A DNA stretch of 64,000 nucleotides from NCBI RefSeq assembly GCF_013348805.1, contig NZ_CP054690.1:3534001-3598000 (forward strand), in the 5' to 3' direction. Origin of the DNA: Rhodococcus sp. W8901. Lineage in GTDB: Bacteria > Actinomycetota > Actinomycetes > Mycobacteriales > Mycobacteriaceae. Shown here piece after piece: positions 63,290 through 64,000 of this stretch. The notes below the pieces were generated by a model. That model was not told the DNA's origin and ran no database searches. It worked only from the letters and a program-made list of their open reading frames with translations. Position 1 is the stretch's first letter. Each line of letters starts with the position of its first letter. A program made the position numbers and the translations under genes.

Positions 63290-63852
63290 TGAACCGACGA
63301 ACCCTGCCGCTGCTGGCGGCGCTGGCAACAACCGTGACAATCCTGACCACCGGATGCGGAGACCTCGAGACCATGGGCAACCCCTACAACCACACCGACG
63401 AGGAGATCGCCGCCGCGGCCGCCCTGCTGCCCACTCTGCCCTCACTCGAGGACACCGAGAAGCAGATCACCGAGGCCGTGGTGCAGATCGCCGACGCCGC
63501 CACAGCCATCGCACCGGAACTGCAGTGGGAGTGGCGACGCGAGCGGAGCCAGTCCAGCTGCGGCGGCGCGTTCGGCAAGACCGACGGGCTCGAGATCCAA
63601 CTGCAGATGTACGTCTCTCTCACCCCGATCTCCGACGCAGACTGGCCCCGTATCCTCCAGGCCGCCCACGACATCGCCGCACCCCTCGGCATCACCCAGC
63701 TGACCGTGCGCGTCGACAAGCCGGGCAAGCACGACGTGGTGCTCACCAGCGATGACGGCAGCCGGATCTTCCTCGGCTCGGACGTGCGCGCCGTCATCAG
63801 CGCCCAAACCGGCTGCCGTCTCCCCACCGAGCAGACCGACCCGACCCCGTAA
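63289..63852 (+). CDS. LppA-like lipoprotein
   Basis: A 187-residue lipoprotein: signal with lipobox LTTGC at about residues 19-23, then the LppA/LppB-type domain (ELQWEWRRERSQSSCGGAFG, QMYVSLTPISDADWPRILQA, GCRLPTEQTD) with two conserved Cys. The start overlaps the hydrolase stop by one base (TGATG), so it is translated with it. A chaperone, receptor or immunity role toward the ESX hydrolase is suggested by position only. Confidence 0.78.
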   Translation: MNRRTLPLLAALATTVTILTTGCGDLETMGNPYNHTDEEIAAAAALLPTLPSLEDTEKQITEAVVQIADAATAIAPELQWEWRRERSQSSCGGAFGKTDGLEIQLQMYVSLTPISDADWPRILQAAHDIAAPLGITQLTVRVDKPGKHDVVLTSDDGSRIFLGSDVRAVISAQTGCRLPTEQTDPTP

Positions 63853-63914
63853 CGCGTCAACCCCCGATTGCCGCCCGCCCAGCACACCCGGCCGACCACT
63901 CCGAGAGCGACACC

Positions 63915-64000
63915 ATGACCCACAGCGCACCACTCGACGACCTCGCCGTGAATGCACGCCGAGTTCACGAGGCAGTGACACTCGTACGCGGACGGGCCCA
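63915..64000 (+). CDS. Start of a further gene, cut by the window end
   Basis: ATG 63915 opens a frame (MTHSAPLDDLAVNARRVHEA...) without a stop to the last base. It is 62 bases downstream of the LppA-like gene on the same strand and probably belongs to the same cassette. Too short to classify. Confidence 0.5.
   Translation, partial: MTHSAPLDDLAVNARRVHEAVTLVRGRA

Overview
The window is high-G+C actinobacterial DNA and almost certainly comes from a mycolic-acid-containing Corynebacteriales member of the Rhodococcus (Nocardiaceae) type. From about 13.2 to 51.1 kb the gene order follows the Mycobacterium tuberculosis Rv2220-Rv2247 region: glnE, glnA2, a CaeA-like esterase, panB, a CHAD protein, the RNase H/phosphatase fusion, the zinc-ribbon protein, the Nif3-like protein, the CobC-like aminotransferase, ptkA, ptpA, SURF1, cobD, ahpE, a DUF3052 protein, aceE, mabR, fabD, acpM, kasA and accD6. 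The FAS-II/mycolate cluster with its own regulator supports this placement. The assignment rests on recognised protein sequences and remembered synteny; no database was consulted.

Layout. 0.1-8.4 kb is accessory metabolism: a Tat-exported phosphatase-like enzyme, a monooxygenase, and a sulfurtransferase / ThiM / SsuD-like operon facing a GntR regulator across a perfect 18-bp palindrome, then a KstD-like flavoprotein and an F420/FMN luciferase-like enzyme. 8.4-12.9 kb is a damaged block: an iron-siderophore-type ABC importer in which every component is truncated or internally deleted, two unknown paired genes, and two RCC1-repeat remnants fused head to head. 13-25.3 kb carries nitrogen control (glnE/glnA2), pantothenate (panB), peptidases, an RNB nuclease, a possible 35-residue small protein and the RNase P RNA gene. 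25.4-42.1 kb holds a dicarboxylate transporter, RNA and cobalamin genes, a phosphatase/HAD pair, a two-component system and tRNA-Val. 42.5-51.1 kb is central carbon and fatty acid synthesis: aceE makes acetyl-CoA, mabR lies next to an inverted repeat matching its expected operator, and fabD-acpM-kasA-accD6 form the elongation operon, closed by a strong terminator.

51.3-56.7 kb has a DUF3145 protein, a beta-lactamase-fold hydrolase, an NDMA-dependent alcohol dehydrogenase preceded by a KstR-type box, a CPBP-like membrane protein and a secreted ParB/Srx-like protein. From about 56.8 kb the sequence becomes gene-poor. A 3' tRNA fragment with its terminator (57.85-57.93 kb) looks like the chromosomal edge of an integrated element. 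To its right lie unknown genes of less typical codon use, a lipoprotein/membrane pair and an ESX (type VII)-associated cassette (EspC-like protein, DUF1023 hydrolase, LppA-like lipoprotein) that runs to the window end.

The main anomalies are concentrated at 2-13 kb: a pentanucleotide-repeat frameshift, an in-frame internal deletion in thiM, a signature-less ABC ATPase, a binding-protein/permease fusion, and the RCC1 inverted fusion. They point either to real local gene decay or to consensus/assembly errors, and raw reads would decide.
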